Part shown: positions 11,656 to 22,870 of the stretch, piece after piece
Numbering within the stretch: position 1 is the stretch's first letter
Layout: the number at the start of each line of letters is the position of its first letter
Origin: Dioscorea cayenensis subsp. rotundata
Taxonomy: Eukaryota; Streptophyta; Magnoliopsida; Dioscoreales; Dioscoreaceae
Assembly: GCF_009730915.1 (NCBI RefSeq)
Contig: NC_052480.1
Coordinates: 1,488,001 to 1,552,000 of the forward strand
Direction: 5' to 3'
DNA length: 64,000 nt
The notes under the pieces: model-generated
The model's input: only the letters and a program-made list of their open reading frames with translations
Database searches by the model: none
Told to the model about the DNA's origin: nothing
Position numbers and translations under genes: made by a program

Positions 11656-12517
11656 GTAAGGAGTGAGTGAAGTTGACTCTTTATATATATATATATATAT
11701 ATATAAGGATGTTCATGACTCAATAAAGGGTAAATGTTTGTTCTACTTTGGCGGCCTTGATATTTTGAGAAAGCTCCCTCCAAGCTCTTGACTTTTTTTT
11801 TCTCACTCCACTCAAAAAGTTTTCATCTACTTTTTAGTTTTTACTCCCTCTTTAATTTGTCACTTTATCTTAAAGTTGATACTCTTATTTTACACTTTGA
11901 TATATATATATATATATATATATAAACAAAGAAAAATTCAAAGGAAGGTGAAAGTCTTGATTATTAGATTGAAGGAGTTCAAAAGGATGGCATGTCCCAT
12001 ATCATATATATATATATATATAAATTAGAGAAAGAACATGCGGTGAATGACTAAATTAGTAACAATAATTTTTTAGTGAATTTAAAAGCAAATGCTTAAT
12101 ATGATACAATAAATACAAAAAAAATATTATATTTATATGATATATGGATTGTATAATACAACATTTATATATTATATAGTTTGGCAATGCATATACATTA
12201 GTACCAACAATATTTATCATAAATGCAAATTTTATATAAAAATATGTTATTGTTTAATAAAATTCAATATTTAAGTAACCCATTTTCTAAGAACCATAAA
12301 TTCTAGATTAGTTTAGGCAAAATACTATAAATATTATAAAGAGACAAATTTCCCTTAACCAATATTTTTTTTATACACTCTATTTTCCTTAATCTACCGT
12401 ACAGAAGCCGAGATAAAGATCCGCCAACTATCTCTGAATTTTTAAAAACTAGCAAAACTTTGGTAAATATATTATTTAATAGTACATGTTATAACAAATT
12501 TGAAAATATATAATTTA
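11656..12517. other. AT-rich intergenic DNA with (TA)n runs
   Basis: TA dinucleotide runs near 11682-11704, 11900-11924 and 12003-12022. No exon recognised. Confidence 0.45.
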
Positions 12518-12829
12518 ATTGGTATAATACCCGAATTGGTCCCTCTACTTTTCTCCTTCTTCCCTTTTGGTCCCTCTACTCAGAAATGCTCCCAAGTAGT
12601 CCCTCTACTTTTGAAAATAATTCTACTTAGTCCATTTTACTCTAAAATAGATCAATTATTGGCTGTATTTTTCAAGAGTAGAAAAACTAGATGGAAAGAT
12701 ATTAAAGATAGAGAGACTAAATTATGTCATTTTCAAAAGTAGAGAGATTAGTGAGGCGCATTTCTGAGTAGAGGGACCAAAAGGAAAGAGAGAGAAAAAT
12801 AGAGGGACTAATTCAAGTATTATACCAAT
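12518..12829. mobile_element. Long-TIR MITE
   Basis: The arms are inverted copies over about 100 bases: ATTGGTATAATACCCGAATT then GGTCCCTCTAC on the left, and GTAGAGGGAC... ending AAGTATTATACCAAT on the right. TTA flanks both sides (12515-12517, 12830-12832), suggesting a Tourist/PIF-Harbinger-type target duplication, though the surrounding AT-rich DNA makes a 3-bp match weak evidence. GTCCCTCTAC occurs three times in the left arm, a subterminal repeat that could bind transposase. An 80-codon frame across the arm is not a gene. Confidence 0.72.
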
Positions 12830-13539
12830 TTAATCAATAAAAGTTAAATTAATGGCAAATATTGAACCATTAGTTTTCCTTATTTTAAAATCTATAAAAT
12901 GTCTCAAAATAATAATAACAACTATTATTAATTGGAAATTAAAAAAAGGACTTTAATAAAGAAAGAAAAGTAGGGAAAATGAGAAAGAGAGAAAAAAAAA
13001 AAGGGGGAGAATAGGGGAAGAGTACTATTGGTGAGATGAGCTGTCAAGTATCAAAAGGGCAATATTAGATGCTGTTTTTTATGTGACACTCACCTGCAAT
13101 GTCTCAGTCTCAGGCGCAGACTCAGTCTAAGACACAGGCTGACTCATATTACCTACGGGGCAGTAGCACTAGCCATCACACTCTTATTCTTTCATTGTTA
13201 TTCCATCTCAATACCAAAACTACCACTTCAACTTTACCCCCCTTTTTCATTATTTATTTATTTATTTGTTTTTATTTCGATCCACTGTTTCCTACATACA
13301 TATTTTTTATGATCTCTTTGTCTATTATCACCGGTTTCTTTATATAAGGTATTTATATTTTTATCAAAGAAACGGATTTATATCTTAACTTACATAAAAG
13401 AAGGACAAAGGTCTAGTATAGCTTGTGAACTCTCTCCGCACTTATGCACATTACTAACACATAGTTTATTTATATTTATTAACAAAAGAAAAAGGTATAT
13501 ACTCTAATGCAGTTCAAATGAGATGTTAAATCTTTGTGA
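12830..13539. other. Intergenic DNA
   Basis: Purine-rich stretch near 12955-13020, then ordinary AT-rich DNA. No gene recognised. Confidence 0.4.
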
Positions 13540-13850
13540 AAAATAGAGCCATAGTCACTCGCGAATCATATACTCTGTACCAATCCATATGAAGTACTAA
13601 AAATTCTATAGGAGATAGAACTTGATTATTTATAAATCCTGTACTTTATATTAATCTAATTAAAGTACTGAAAGCTTTATAAAGAGATAGAGCTCCGGTT
13701 ACGCACAAAATTATACACTCTATAATAATTTCAGTTGGAGTACTAAAAAACTTATAAAAAGATAAAGTCCTGATTATCTACAAACCATAGACTCTATACT
13801 AGTTTAATTGAGGTACACAAAGCCTTTATAAAGAAATAAAGTCACAACTC
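13540..13850. repeat. Degenerate tandem repeat, about 73-bp period, four units
   Basis: A word of the form (G)ATA(G/A)AG(T/C)C recurs at about 13543, 13615, 13687, 13762 and 13836. Between them come CATA(T/G)ACTCTATAC..A then AAGTACTAAAA and CTTATAAA in the same order. Spacing is 72-75 bases. The units differ at many positions, so the array is old. Confidence 0.65.
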
Positions 13851-13889
13851 TAAACTAAACTAAAGCTTCAACTAATTGAACCAATGGAT

Positions 13890-14470
13890 TAGGGGCTGGT
13901 AATGGGATGGGGAATCCTCGATCCCCGCGGGGACCCGACCCGATGGGGACGGGGATTCCCCGGTTCATTCCCCAAGTGGGGGCGGGGACGGGGGCCAACC
14001 CGTCCCAGTTTGTTAAATGGGACGGGGACGGAGATTGCTATCCCCGCCCCGCGGGGTCCCCGTCCTCGGTTAAAAATAATATATATATATATATATTTAT
14101 TTAATTTAAATTATTTACAATTTTGCCATTTTTATAAATCATCTCATTAAATTTTGTTTTTTTTAAACATTTGGAGTATTTTGTTTTTGTAAATTTTGTT
14201 TTGTTGGTTTGTTGAGCTTTATTTTGAATGATTTTTATGTTTATCATGTGTGTTAGTGTGTATTAGTATTAGATTTTTTTTTTTTAAATCAAAGAAAACT
14301 TATAGGTATATGGGGATCCCCGTGGAGATCCCCGCGGGGATAGGGACAGGGAGATAACTCCCCCCTCCCCGTCGGGGAGTCGGGGATGGGGATTCCCCGT
14401 CCCCGACTCTCGTGTGGACGGGGACGGGGAGACCCCTCCCTGTCCCCGCCCCACCCCGTTATCAGCCCTA
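13890..14470. mobile_element. hAT-like MITE with CCCCG-rich arms
   Basis: The flanks carry an exact 8-bp duplication CAATGGAT (13882-13889 and 14471-14478). The left end is TAGGGGCTGGTAATGGG and the right end in reverse complement is TAGGGCTGATAACGGGG, a good terminal inverted repeat. Both arms are made of GGGGACGGGGAT-type runs and the centre is AT-rich. It is about 580 bases with no transposase. The open frames across the arms are low-complexity translations. Confidence 0.85.
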
Positions 14471-14889
14471 CAATGGATCTCAGCATATTTTATTCACTAG
14501 TAGATTTTTAATTATATAAATAATTAAATTTCTCGTCGGTGTGATACGTAAGTATCCAAAAACTGCCGCATCACTAATATTGTGATACAGTAGTACTACA
14601 TATCAAAATAAATGTTTAAATATAAATTATGAATCATGGGTGAATCAAAACTTCACCGTATTTCCATTACTATTTATTATTATTATTATTATTATTTGAG
14701 AAAAACTAACTGTGTTTTCGCCTATTTGAATTGAGTTTTTACTTAAAGTGTTTCTTTTATATAGGACTTAAAATTTAATAATAATTTTGTGCAAAATGAG
14801 GGCACAAATATATTGAAATTGCTATACTTATGCACACACCCTATATGTGGTTTGTTAACTTTTTTTCTTTAATATATATATATATATAT

Positions 14890-15080
14890 GTAAAATATCA
14901 TCCACTGGACGTCTATAGATAAAAAATTTATGGACGTTCAATTATCAGCCGTTTGATCACGATCTAACAGTTGACATTGATGAATAGTATTATTGTGTGA
15001 TGTACTATTTCAAATAGTAATTACTATATTTATTACTGTAATAACTACTATTTATCATTGTTGATCGATATCCAATGACT
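14890..15080 (+). repeat. Dispersed repeat, copy 1
   Basis: The stretch ATAGATAAAAAATTTATGGACGTTCAATTATCAGCCGTTTGATC ... TGACATTGATGAATAGTATTATTG matches, in opposite orientation, the block at about 17925-18090. It is probably a decayed MITE; clean ends were not found. Confidence 0.55.
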
Positions 15081-15117
15081 GATAATAAATATTTATAAAT
15101 TTTTTATTTATGAACCT

Positions 15118-15336
15118 GAATAGATGAATAGTTATCAAATATATATATATCGAGAAAAATACATGCGCCTAAAACTCACATTAAACACAACCCCATAAAT
15201 GCCCCAGACTCATCTAGAAATTCATTGAATAGATGAATAGTTATCAAATATATATATCGAGAAAAATACATGTGCCTGAAACTCACATTAAACACAACCC
15301 CATAAATGCCCCAGACTCATATCTAGAAATTCATTA
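15118..15336. repeat. Tandem duplication, about 109 bp, two copies
   Basis: Copies start at GAATAGATGAATAG near 15118 and 15227 and share CTCACATTAAACACAACCCC and ATAAATGCCCCAGACTCAT, with very few differences. This is a recent duplication directly upstream of the TCP gene. Confidence 0.85.
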
Positions 15337-15338
15337 AA

Positions 15339-15362
15339 ACACACACACACACACACACACAC
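15339..15362. repeat. (CA)n microsatellite
   Basis: About twelve CA dinucleotides, roughly 180 bases upstream of the TCP start codon. Confidence 0.85.
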
Positions 15363-15538
15363 GCCACTGTCTCCACCATCACTTCCATGTCCCACTCTTA
15401 CCCTAAAACTGTAAAACATCAAAATTAAATAAATAAAAATAAAAAATCATTCCAACATCAAAAATACAGAAAAAGTAAATAAATAAATAAATAAATAAAA
15501 AAGACCATCCTAAATTTCCAACCCAAAAACACATAAAA

Positions 15539-16426
15539 ATGGATCAAAGTGACAGCAGTAGCAGCAACTCCGACCACCACCACCACCACCACCATTCAGC
15601 GATGCAGCTCGCCGGCTCATCCTCCAACCCGGCCTCCGCCGCTTCCGATCCACCCAAGAAACCCAAACGGTCCACCAAAGACCGTCACACAAAGGTCGAC
15701 GGCCGTGGCCGCCGGATCCGCATGCCGGCTACCTGCGCCGCCCGTGTCTTTCAACTCACTCGTGAACTCGGCCACAAATCCGACGGTGAAACCATTGAAT
15801 GGCTCCTCCAACACGCCGAACATGCCATAATCGCCGCCACCGGCACCGGCACCATCCCGGCCAACTTCTCCACTCTCAACGTCTCCGTTCGTAGCTCCGG
15901 TTCTTCTTCTCGTTCAGCGCCTCATCATCATGAACTTTTTGACTCTTCATCCTTGTTAGGCTTTCAACATCACCACCATCATTTACTCTCTTCTTCTTCT
16001 TCTTCTTCTTCTTCTTCATCTTCATCTTCTTCTTCTTCATCGGAAAGGGTGGCTGCGCCGGCGATCTGGATGGCAGGACCGTCGGAGTGGACGGGTGGTG
16101 GTACAGTGGCTGCACCGCTTCAGTTCATGTCAAGGATTAACATGCCTGCAGTTGCTGCAGGGCCATTGACTTCAATGCTAGTACAACAAGCGCCGCCGGC
16201 GACGGCGGTGGCGCATCTTGGTCTTGGATTGTCTGACAGTAATCTTGGAATGCTTGCTGCTATGAATAGTTTTAATAGAAGTGGTTTGAGTTTAAATTCT
16301 CAACATTATTATCATCATCATCATCATCATCATCATCAACAACAACAGCAACAACAACAGCAGCAACAGCAGGATGAAGAAGAAGAAGGTGGTGGTGGTG
16401 GTGGAGAGAGTGGAAAGTCACACTGA
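15539..16426 (+). CDS. Class I TCP transcription factor (TCP14/TCP15/TCP8-like)
   Basis: An intact single-exon frame of 295 residues. The TCP domain lies at about residues 44-103: basic region [19 protein letters not shown], helix [17 protein letters not shown], helix [22 protein letters not shown]. The short basic region and the [17 protein letters not shown] run just after it are typical of class I (PCF) proteins related to Arabidopsis TCP14/15/8/22. Such nuclear dimeric factors bind GTGGGNCC-type sites and promote cell proliferation, germination and immunity. The protein is heavy in homopolymers: seven His near residue 13, a long Ser run near 150-165, and near the C-terminus a His run followed by Gln then Glu/Gly. 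Most class I members have QAEP where this one has QHAEH. The ATG is the only one upstream of the domain in frame. Confidence 0.95.
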   Translation: MDQSDSSSSNSDHHHHHHHSAMQLAGSSSNPASAASDPPKKPKRSTKDRHTKVDGRGRRIRMPATCAARVFQLTRELGHKSDGETIEWLLQHAEHAIIAATGTGTIPANFSTLNVSVRSSGSSSRSAPHHHELFDSSSLLGFQHHHHHLLSSSSSSSSSSSSSSSSSSERVAAPAIWMAGPSEWTGGGTVAAPLQFMSRINMPAVAAGPLTSMLVQQAPPATAVAHLGLGLSDSNLGMLAAMNSFNRSGLSLNSQHYYHHHHHHHHQQQQQQQQQQQQDEEEEGGGGGGESGKSH

Positions 16427-17640
16427 GTGACTATAATTTTGTTTGTTCTATTTTTGGATTTAGAGAATGAATATTATTGTTGTTGTTGTTGTTGTTGTTC
16501 TTCTTCTTCTTGGTTACATGATGAGAAGTGAAATGAAGGTTTGGATTTGTATTGTGATTTTGATTATATATATATATATATATATAATGTTTGATTTCGT
16601 CATCAAGGGTTTGAGTAGTGTTAGAAAAAAAAGAAAGGAAAACAAGAAGTAGTGTGTGGGGTTTAATTAAACATATATTCAAGAGGTAATTTGCTGCTAT
16701 TCTTCATGAGCTTCTTGTTGTTGTTGCTGTTGTTGTGATGAGATGGGATGAAGATGGTGAGAAAAGACAGACATTGGAATGTACAAAACATGCATGGCAA
16801 CCAAACTCCCAACTATTCTTATCAGTTTTAAACTTTATATTATGAATTTTAAACTCAATGTAATTAACAAAAAGCTAGTTTAGTGAAGGTGTTAATTAGT
16901 ATATCATTGTGTGTTTTTTTATAGTTGTTTAATTTGGTTTTATTAGTTCATAAGTTTGAATAAGATTTATGGAATGAATCTAACAAAGAAATCCTGAAAA
17001 CAATTCATCTCATAGCATAAAATTAATATAGTTGAGCAAATATTTACTTCATTAAGGGTTTTTAGAATTAAATAACGCTTTTTTTTAGTTAATATTTTAA
17101 ATATGTCATATTTTTACAGTTTATAGACCAATTAACATGTTTAGGTACTTAAATCATTAATGAGCAAACCAAAAAAACATAAGGAAATAAAAAACAAATA
17201 AACTTTAGTGAATGATGTCACATGAACACTACTTGTTGCCCATTTTGAGACTTGGCATTCTGTTTACAAGTCAAAGTCTGAATTACAAACTGAATAATAA
17301 ATAAATAAATAAATAAACAACAAAGTAGAATGATTCAAATTTGTCATGCTGATAGAGAAATCTTGAATTATGAAACCACAAACATCACAATAATTCAAAC
17401 CTACCCATAAATAAAGTTAGAGCTCCAGTGGCATAACAATGACCACACATGCTTAACAATGACCTTTCTTTTTTTATTATTTTTTTCAATATTATAAAAA
17501 AAAAACAACCTTAAAATTATATTTATCTTTTTAAAGTTAAGAGGTCTCTTTTTGAGGTTACTTTTTGGGTGCTAGTAAAAAATGATGATGATCTCATCTG
17601 TACCTGACTTCACTGATCTAACAGTCGCAATAAGCAGTGA
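16427..17640. other. TCP 3' region and intergenic DNA
   Basis: Likely TCP 3' UTR with (TTG)n/(TTC)n near 16475-16512 and (TA)n near 16565-16586, then AT-rich DNA. No gene seen. Confidence 0.45.
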
Positions 17641-17890
17641 TTCTTGTTCTATAGGGGCACGTGGCAACAAACCAGTGGTCAGAAACGTGTCTCGTGTGAC
17701 ACGTCGAAATTTTTACCAGTAGTATTTTTTTAAGCAATCAAGGCCGTACACAGTCAATCAGACGGTGTATAAATTGGACGCGTGGATGAAAACAGCATTG
17801 TCAGAGATCACATCGTGCTGTTGTCCATATTGGGCCATCTTGTGGGCCAGTTCCATTCGCCCTCGGGCCCACCACGTTCAGCCGTGATTG
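17640..17890 (+). promoter_or_regulatory. G-box and site II (TGGGCC) cluster
   Basis: A GC-richer island in AT-rich DNA. It contains CACGTGG at about 17658, two further ACGT cores near 17690-17706, TGGGCC at 17831, GTGGGCC at 17842-17848 and GGGCCCAC (inverse GTGGGCCC) at 17866-17873. TGGGCC/T site II boxes and GTGGGNCC are binding sites of class I TCP factors, and CACGTG is bound by bZIP/bHLH factors. The cluster lies about 700-900 bases upstream of the short host gene near 18.55-19.93 kb and could be part of its promoter. The assignment is inferred. Confidence 0.45.
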
Positions 17891-17924
17891 GATTGCATTT
17901 ATATATATTGGATTTTGAAACCTT

Positions 17925-18090
17925 GATAAATAATAATTACTACAATAATATATTTACTGTTTAGAAACAGTATAATAAACAGTAATACTGTTTATCGATG
18001 TCAGTCTTTAAATTTTGATCCAACGGTTAATAATTAGACGTTCATAGATTTTTTATCTCTGGAGATTCATAGAAGATGTAAATATATGTA
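17925..18090 (-). repeat. Dispersed repeat, copy 2 (inverse of 14890-15080)
   Basis: Its reverse complement contains AGATAAAAAATCTATGAACG, a match to AGATAAAAAATTTATGGACG in copy 1, and continues with the same order of motifs (ACCGTTGGATC, GACATCGATAAACAGTATTA). Confidence 0.5.
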
Positions 18091-18537
18091 TATATTTTTA
18101 CATTTTTCGACTAAATTTAATGGAGTCAATGGAATATATATATATATATATATTTATAAATTTCTTCAAATTTCTTCAAATTTGGAATTTTCAAGTATAT
18201 GGAAAAACGGTTGAAGGTTTCAACTGAACAATAAATAGTGACTCATCTAACACCAAGAAAATAACCACTAGTTTTATTTTTTCTTTTTTATTTTAAAAAC
18301 AATATTTTTATATCAAATAATAGTTATATCAAGTTACATAACCACGCAGACACGTTGCTTAGACTAGCAATAGACTTAACTAGTCAAACTAAAAAGGACC
18401 AATAAATAAAAAAAAACCTACTTTAATGAGTAATTTTATAAAATTCAGGGGTTTAAAAGAAATATTTAAATTAATGAGGGTTGATAAGTAAAATTCGCAC
18501 TAGAAACTTCAACCTCCTCGAATGGTCGGTCCCTTTG

Positions 18538-19933
18538 TATATATATATATAAACAAAGAGTTTGAGATTCCTCGAATGGTGCTTTTTCTCTCGCCATCGA
18601 AGTTCTCAACGAGTCCATCCGACGAAATACGAATCCTCAATAAGTGCGAAGTCGGAGTCTTCGCCTCGCTTCCTCGTCTCCTTCTCTTGTCTTGATTTCA
18701 TCTTTGGATCCAAATTAGGTAAACAGATTTTGTGTTTTGATTTTGATTTGGGGGATGAAATCTTTGTGTTTGATTTTTGTGCTTTTTCGTCTATCTTGAT
18801 TGATTTTCTTTTTGGGTGGTTAGTAGGGTTTGATTGCCAGCTTTTGATTTCTTTTTGTTCTCTTTTTTTAGCAAAAGATGTGATCTTTTTAGGGTTTCGA
18901 GCCCTTTCTTTGTTTTCGTTAATTTTTTTAATTATTTTTATCGAGAGTTGGAGAATTTTAGATCAGGTTGCTTTTTATTTATTTATTTATTTATTTATTT
19001 TTATGGTAATTGTTCATTTTTTACATATTATTTAAATTGACATACTCGAAATTGTATAGAGTTTCAATGTTTAGCGGATTTAGAATAGAAATTGTGTGAC
19101 AGGGAGTAATGTTTGGACTGCATTTTAATGTTGTTAAAAGTTCTTTAAGTAGTATATATACTGCTGTTTGTTGGAAATCTGATTATTGAATTGAGTTTGT
19201 TTAATTCAATGTTTAAATTGGTTTTATTGATCATTTTCTTTACTATGTTGGTGATGTAATTGTTTGAATTTTTTTCTTCAAGTAGTAATTCTTTTTTACT
19301 GTGTGCTTGTTTGTTGAAACTTGGTGATTTTTGATCTTATAATGTTTGGAATTCTAAGGTAATGGATTTGACTAAGTCAAAAGCATAATTTTCAAGATAA
19401 TTAAGTTATTTGAAAGGTGGATTTGATTGAGCTTGGATTCAGAAATATATAAATGCTTTTATTTAAATATTATTTTCATTTACCATTGCTCAACTTCTAA
19501 CTGGGGAGATGAATATTACGCCAAGTTTTTACTGTGGAGATGGTTTTATTAAAACTACAGAAATTTCATTGTAATTATGTCACAATTAACTAGGACTAGA
19601 GTTTGAGGTCAATGGTTTAAGTGCAATTAGTACTAGTGTAAAAACTTCATCACTGCTAACAAGTTATGTATCTCTATTGGCTATGCAGTAAAAGCTGGTG
19701 TGCAAGAACCATGAGTCTAGCATGTCTTGCTTGTCACAGAGTGGATAGTCCAACTAACTCCTTCAGGAGTCACTCTGCTTCAAGTTCAAGCAGCGAGGGC
19801 CGATGTAGCACAACAATGTGCTGCCTAAACACGGCAAGTAGGGCATCCCCAGAGGCCGGCCAACGCTGCAAACACATCAAAGGTAAACCCAGCCCCCTTG
19901 ATGCCCGGAGGGCAAGGTACGCCACGCCTTGTC
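18538..19933 (+). pseudogene. Short conserved plant gene, 3' end cut off at a pararetrovirus junction
   Basis: A TATA-like run near 18540-18552 is followed by a probable non-coding first exon ending in AAATTAG|GTAAAC (donor at 18719). A long intron ends TATGCAG at 19688, and exon 2 opens at ATG 19711. It encodes MSLACLACHRVDSPTNSFRS and a Ser-rich stretch, then EGRC. As I remember it, this is the N-terminus of a family of roughly 100-residue uncharacterised plant proteins that end in a PRLVRS-AVRRD-DWNF(D/N) motif. In the next frame, just before the break, GGQGTPRLV can be read at about 19902-19933, matching the start of that motif, so one extra base (perhaps in the C-run near 19890) seems present. 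Host sequence stops at 19933 and viral sequence begins. The remaining 20-odd codons are not found right of the array. Function unknown. Confidence 0.55.
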
Positions 19934-20575
19934 CATGATGGAAGGCTAGGAAATCTCTACTAAAAAGATCTCCGACATTGTTGGAAGACTGAAGCAGTAT
20001 TGTTTGTTTTTAATATGTAAAGGAGTCGGTGTTTGTTTTTTTTAGTGTGTAAAAATAGGTCGATCTAGTAGCAGATGGTTTTCTTGTTGAAGAGCGTCTT
20101 TGTACTTAATAAGTTTGGTAATTGTCATGTTAGGCTACATGACGATTAGGTATGTGTCTTGTCGTAATAGTGTCAACCATGGTTAAGTTAGCTAACCATG
20201 AGTTTAGTTGCTTTGAGGGTTAAGTCTCTTTGGAGCCTATATAAGGCACCCTTGTGTTGTAAGGAGGATCATCACCTCTTGGGCATTATAGTCCTAGTAT
20301 CATCCTTATACTTACCCACACCTCCATTACTTCCTTGTATCCATCCACCCTAAAAGCATTATGCAATAAAGAAGTCCCTTTATCTGTGAATACATCTCTT
20401 GTCTCTTGTCTCTCTTGCTTCTAGCCTTTATGCTCTCTTAGCTTTAATGCTCCTCTCTCTAAACACACTCTCTGCTTTGCCACTAGTCACATTCTTCACC
20501 CTCGGATGAACCCCGGGAGTAAGTTGAGCAGCATCCCCAACATCCACGTGTACTGGCAGCATGACTGTGAGGATT
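19934..20575 (+). mobile_element. Inverted pararetrovirus promoter/leader fragment
   Basis: Inverse copy of the control regions at 22870-23550 and 29440-30079. It carries a TATATAAGG promoter box near 20238, AATAAA at 20365-20370, a pyrimidine-rich leader, and the GGGAGTAAGTTGAGCAGCAT segment. It meets the body of unit A at about 20576, so the left end of the array is rearranged. It also borders the truncated host gene at 19933. Confidence 0.8.
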
Positions 20576-22870
20576 TTATATTTTTTTATAAAATGTTTCA
20601 AGTGGTACTAAAAAATTTGGGGTCATATATATGATTTCTGGATTATCAATATTTAGATCCACTTCCATAGATTCAATTGTTGCTTTAGTCATGTTTTGAA
20701 TTTGTCTTGTGTCTACTAAGCTTAATAAAATTTTTGTGCCTAATCCTTTTCTATGTAATCGTATTACTCCTAACATTAAGAGTCCTAAATGTATTAATGT
20801 ATATCCTGAATATAATAGTTTGTTGTATGATTCTTCTGTTATTAAATCTAATATGATTTGTTTTTCATTACTTGTACAGCATTATGATTTGTTTTTCATT
20901 ACTTGTACAACATATTTCTATTTCATCATAATGTTCATATATTTTTGTTTTTGTTTCAAATATTCCATATTTATATAATTCTTCTCCAGGAATTAATTTA
21001 ATGTTTATTTCTCTTGCTTTATTTTGATGTTCTTCAATTGTATAAGTTACTTCTTTTCTTTTTTGATGTTTATTAATTTGGTTCATAAATTTAAAATGAT
21101 TGAACACAGAAAATCTTCTAATATGATCTATATTTTTTACTATAGTTTTTTCTTCTGGATTTTCTAAATTAGACATAACTTGCTTCTATTTTTTCAAATT
21201 TTTGTAATATGTTTAATTCCCAATTTTTCAATTGTTCTTGTTCTTCTTTTGTTCCATTTTCTATGATTCTTAATTTTTCTGTTAGATATTGTTCTACTTC
21301 ATTAAGCCATATAGATTTTTGATATTTAATTTTTTCTTTTAAGTTTAATTGATTTAATTGATTTAATTCTTCTAAAGGATAATATCTTATTTTGAGTAAT
21401 TCAATTTTATAAAATTCAGTTGTTTCCAGTAGATGTTTCATTTCTTGGAAATTTTAATCTATATTCTGGTGGTTTTAATAATTCTTCTTTAGTCCAGATT
21501 TTAAATGGTGTTATTGGTTTTCTTATTTTTTGATTTGTTCCAATTTGAATATTTTTAACTTGATTGCACAGGTTATCAATTTCAATTTTATGATTTTCTT
21601 TTTCTTTTATGCTATTTTTCACATAATCTAGATTTGATAGGATGATTTCTAATTTTAATAATTGAGTTTCCAGATTATTTAATTTTTTAATAATCAAATC
21701 CATTTTTGCATCCATTTTATGTTTATGATTCTATTAAACTTTCTATCATTTCTTTAATGATTTGTATTGATACTTTTAATACTATTAATATTTTAGTTAT
21801 TATTTTTATCTCTTGATTGATATTCATTTTAGTTTTCATTTTAAGATATTTAGATTTCTTAATATTACCATGATATTTATCATAATTATTAATATTGTTG
21901 TAATACATATTACTTGTATTATAATTATTTTTTCCAATATTTCTTTTTTTTTTTTATAATTTGATTCATTGATGTTTTAATTTGATAATTTGTTGATATT
22001 GTTGATTTGATATTTTGTTGTTTTGATTTAAATGTTTCTTGTTGATTTAATTTATGATTGAGTTTATTTGATTTTTGTTTTTATATTGAACTGAAATAAG
22101 ATTTGCAGAAAATATTAAATATTAAAATTAAAATTTACTACTATTTTTGCGATAATAAAAATTTTACTACTAATTTGTAATAACTTGAAATAAATAGAGA
22201 GAATACTTGTCACGATAACAAGATCCACAACATGTAATATGATAGAAGTTAAACTTGGCAAATAACCCTATTTGATCCATAATTATTGTAAGTAAAAACA
22301 TGTTTTTGGTTTTTGTTGGTTTTTTAAGTTTTTTGTGGGTTTTTTAAAATTAAACTCCTTTTCACCATGGACATTCTCATGTCGGCTCATTCAACCTTAC
22401 CGTCTTAGGACCTACTGACCCTTTCCCTCTAGTACTTGGGCGATCCTTGTAGAGTCTCCAGTTTCCAAAGCCTGAGTGTTCCACTTTGCATAATTACTCG
22501 GAAGTATAATTTTTTTGAGATCATCTTGATTATCTTTTAATATATGAGAGTTTATCTTTCCAACTTTCAGAGTTCAGACTTACCTCCACACTCTGTTTTC
22601 CCCTTAACGGACCTCCCCGTCCTCTGGCGAGTCTTGTTTCGGTGCTCTCCGGTTTGTCTTACTCTTTTATATTAGTTAGAAAAACTCTTTTATATAAAAG
22701 ATACATCTTTTTAAGCTCAAAAAAATATTTTTCAAAGATCTGTACTAAAACTCATTTTTTTAGATTTTTTTAGATATGGGTTCATGGATCGAATAAAAAG
22801 CTATAATACCGAGGTAAAACTTACTATCTACATGTTGGGGACCACGTTAGGGTTTTACCCTGCGTGGTAA
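20576..22870 (-). mobile_element. Pararetrovirus unit A, coding part (partial)
   Basis: Minus-strand remnants: a movement-protein-like piece at 20576-20776, and Lys/Glu/Asn-rich, mostly helical frames at 20868-21176, 21169-21441, 21416-21715 and 21723-21908. The 21416-21715 frame looks like a coiled coil (heptads of Leu/Ile near its start). The same order recurs in unit B at 26876-28990. The unit is truncated at its left end and is broken. The function of the short frames is not recognised; virion-associated or capsid-related roles are possible. Confidence 0.6.
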
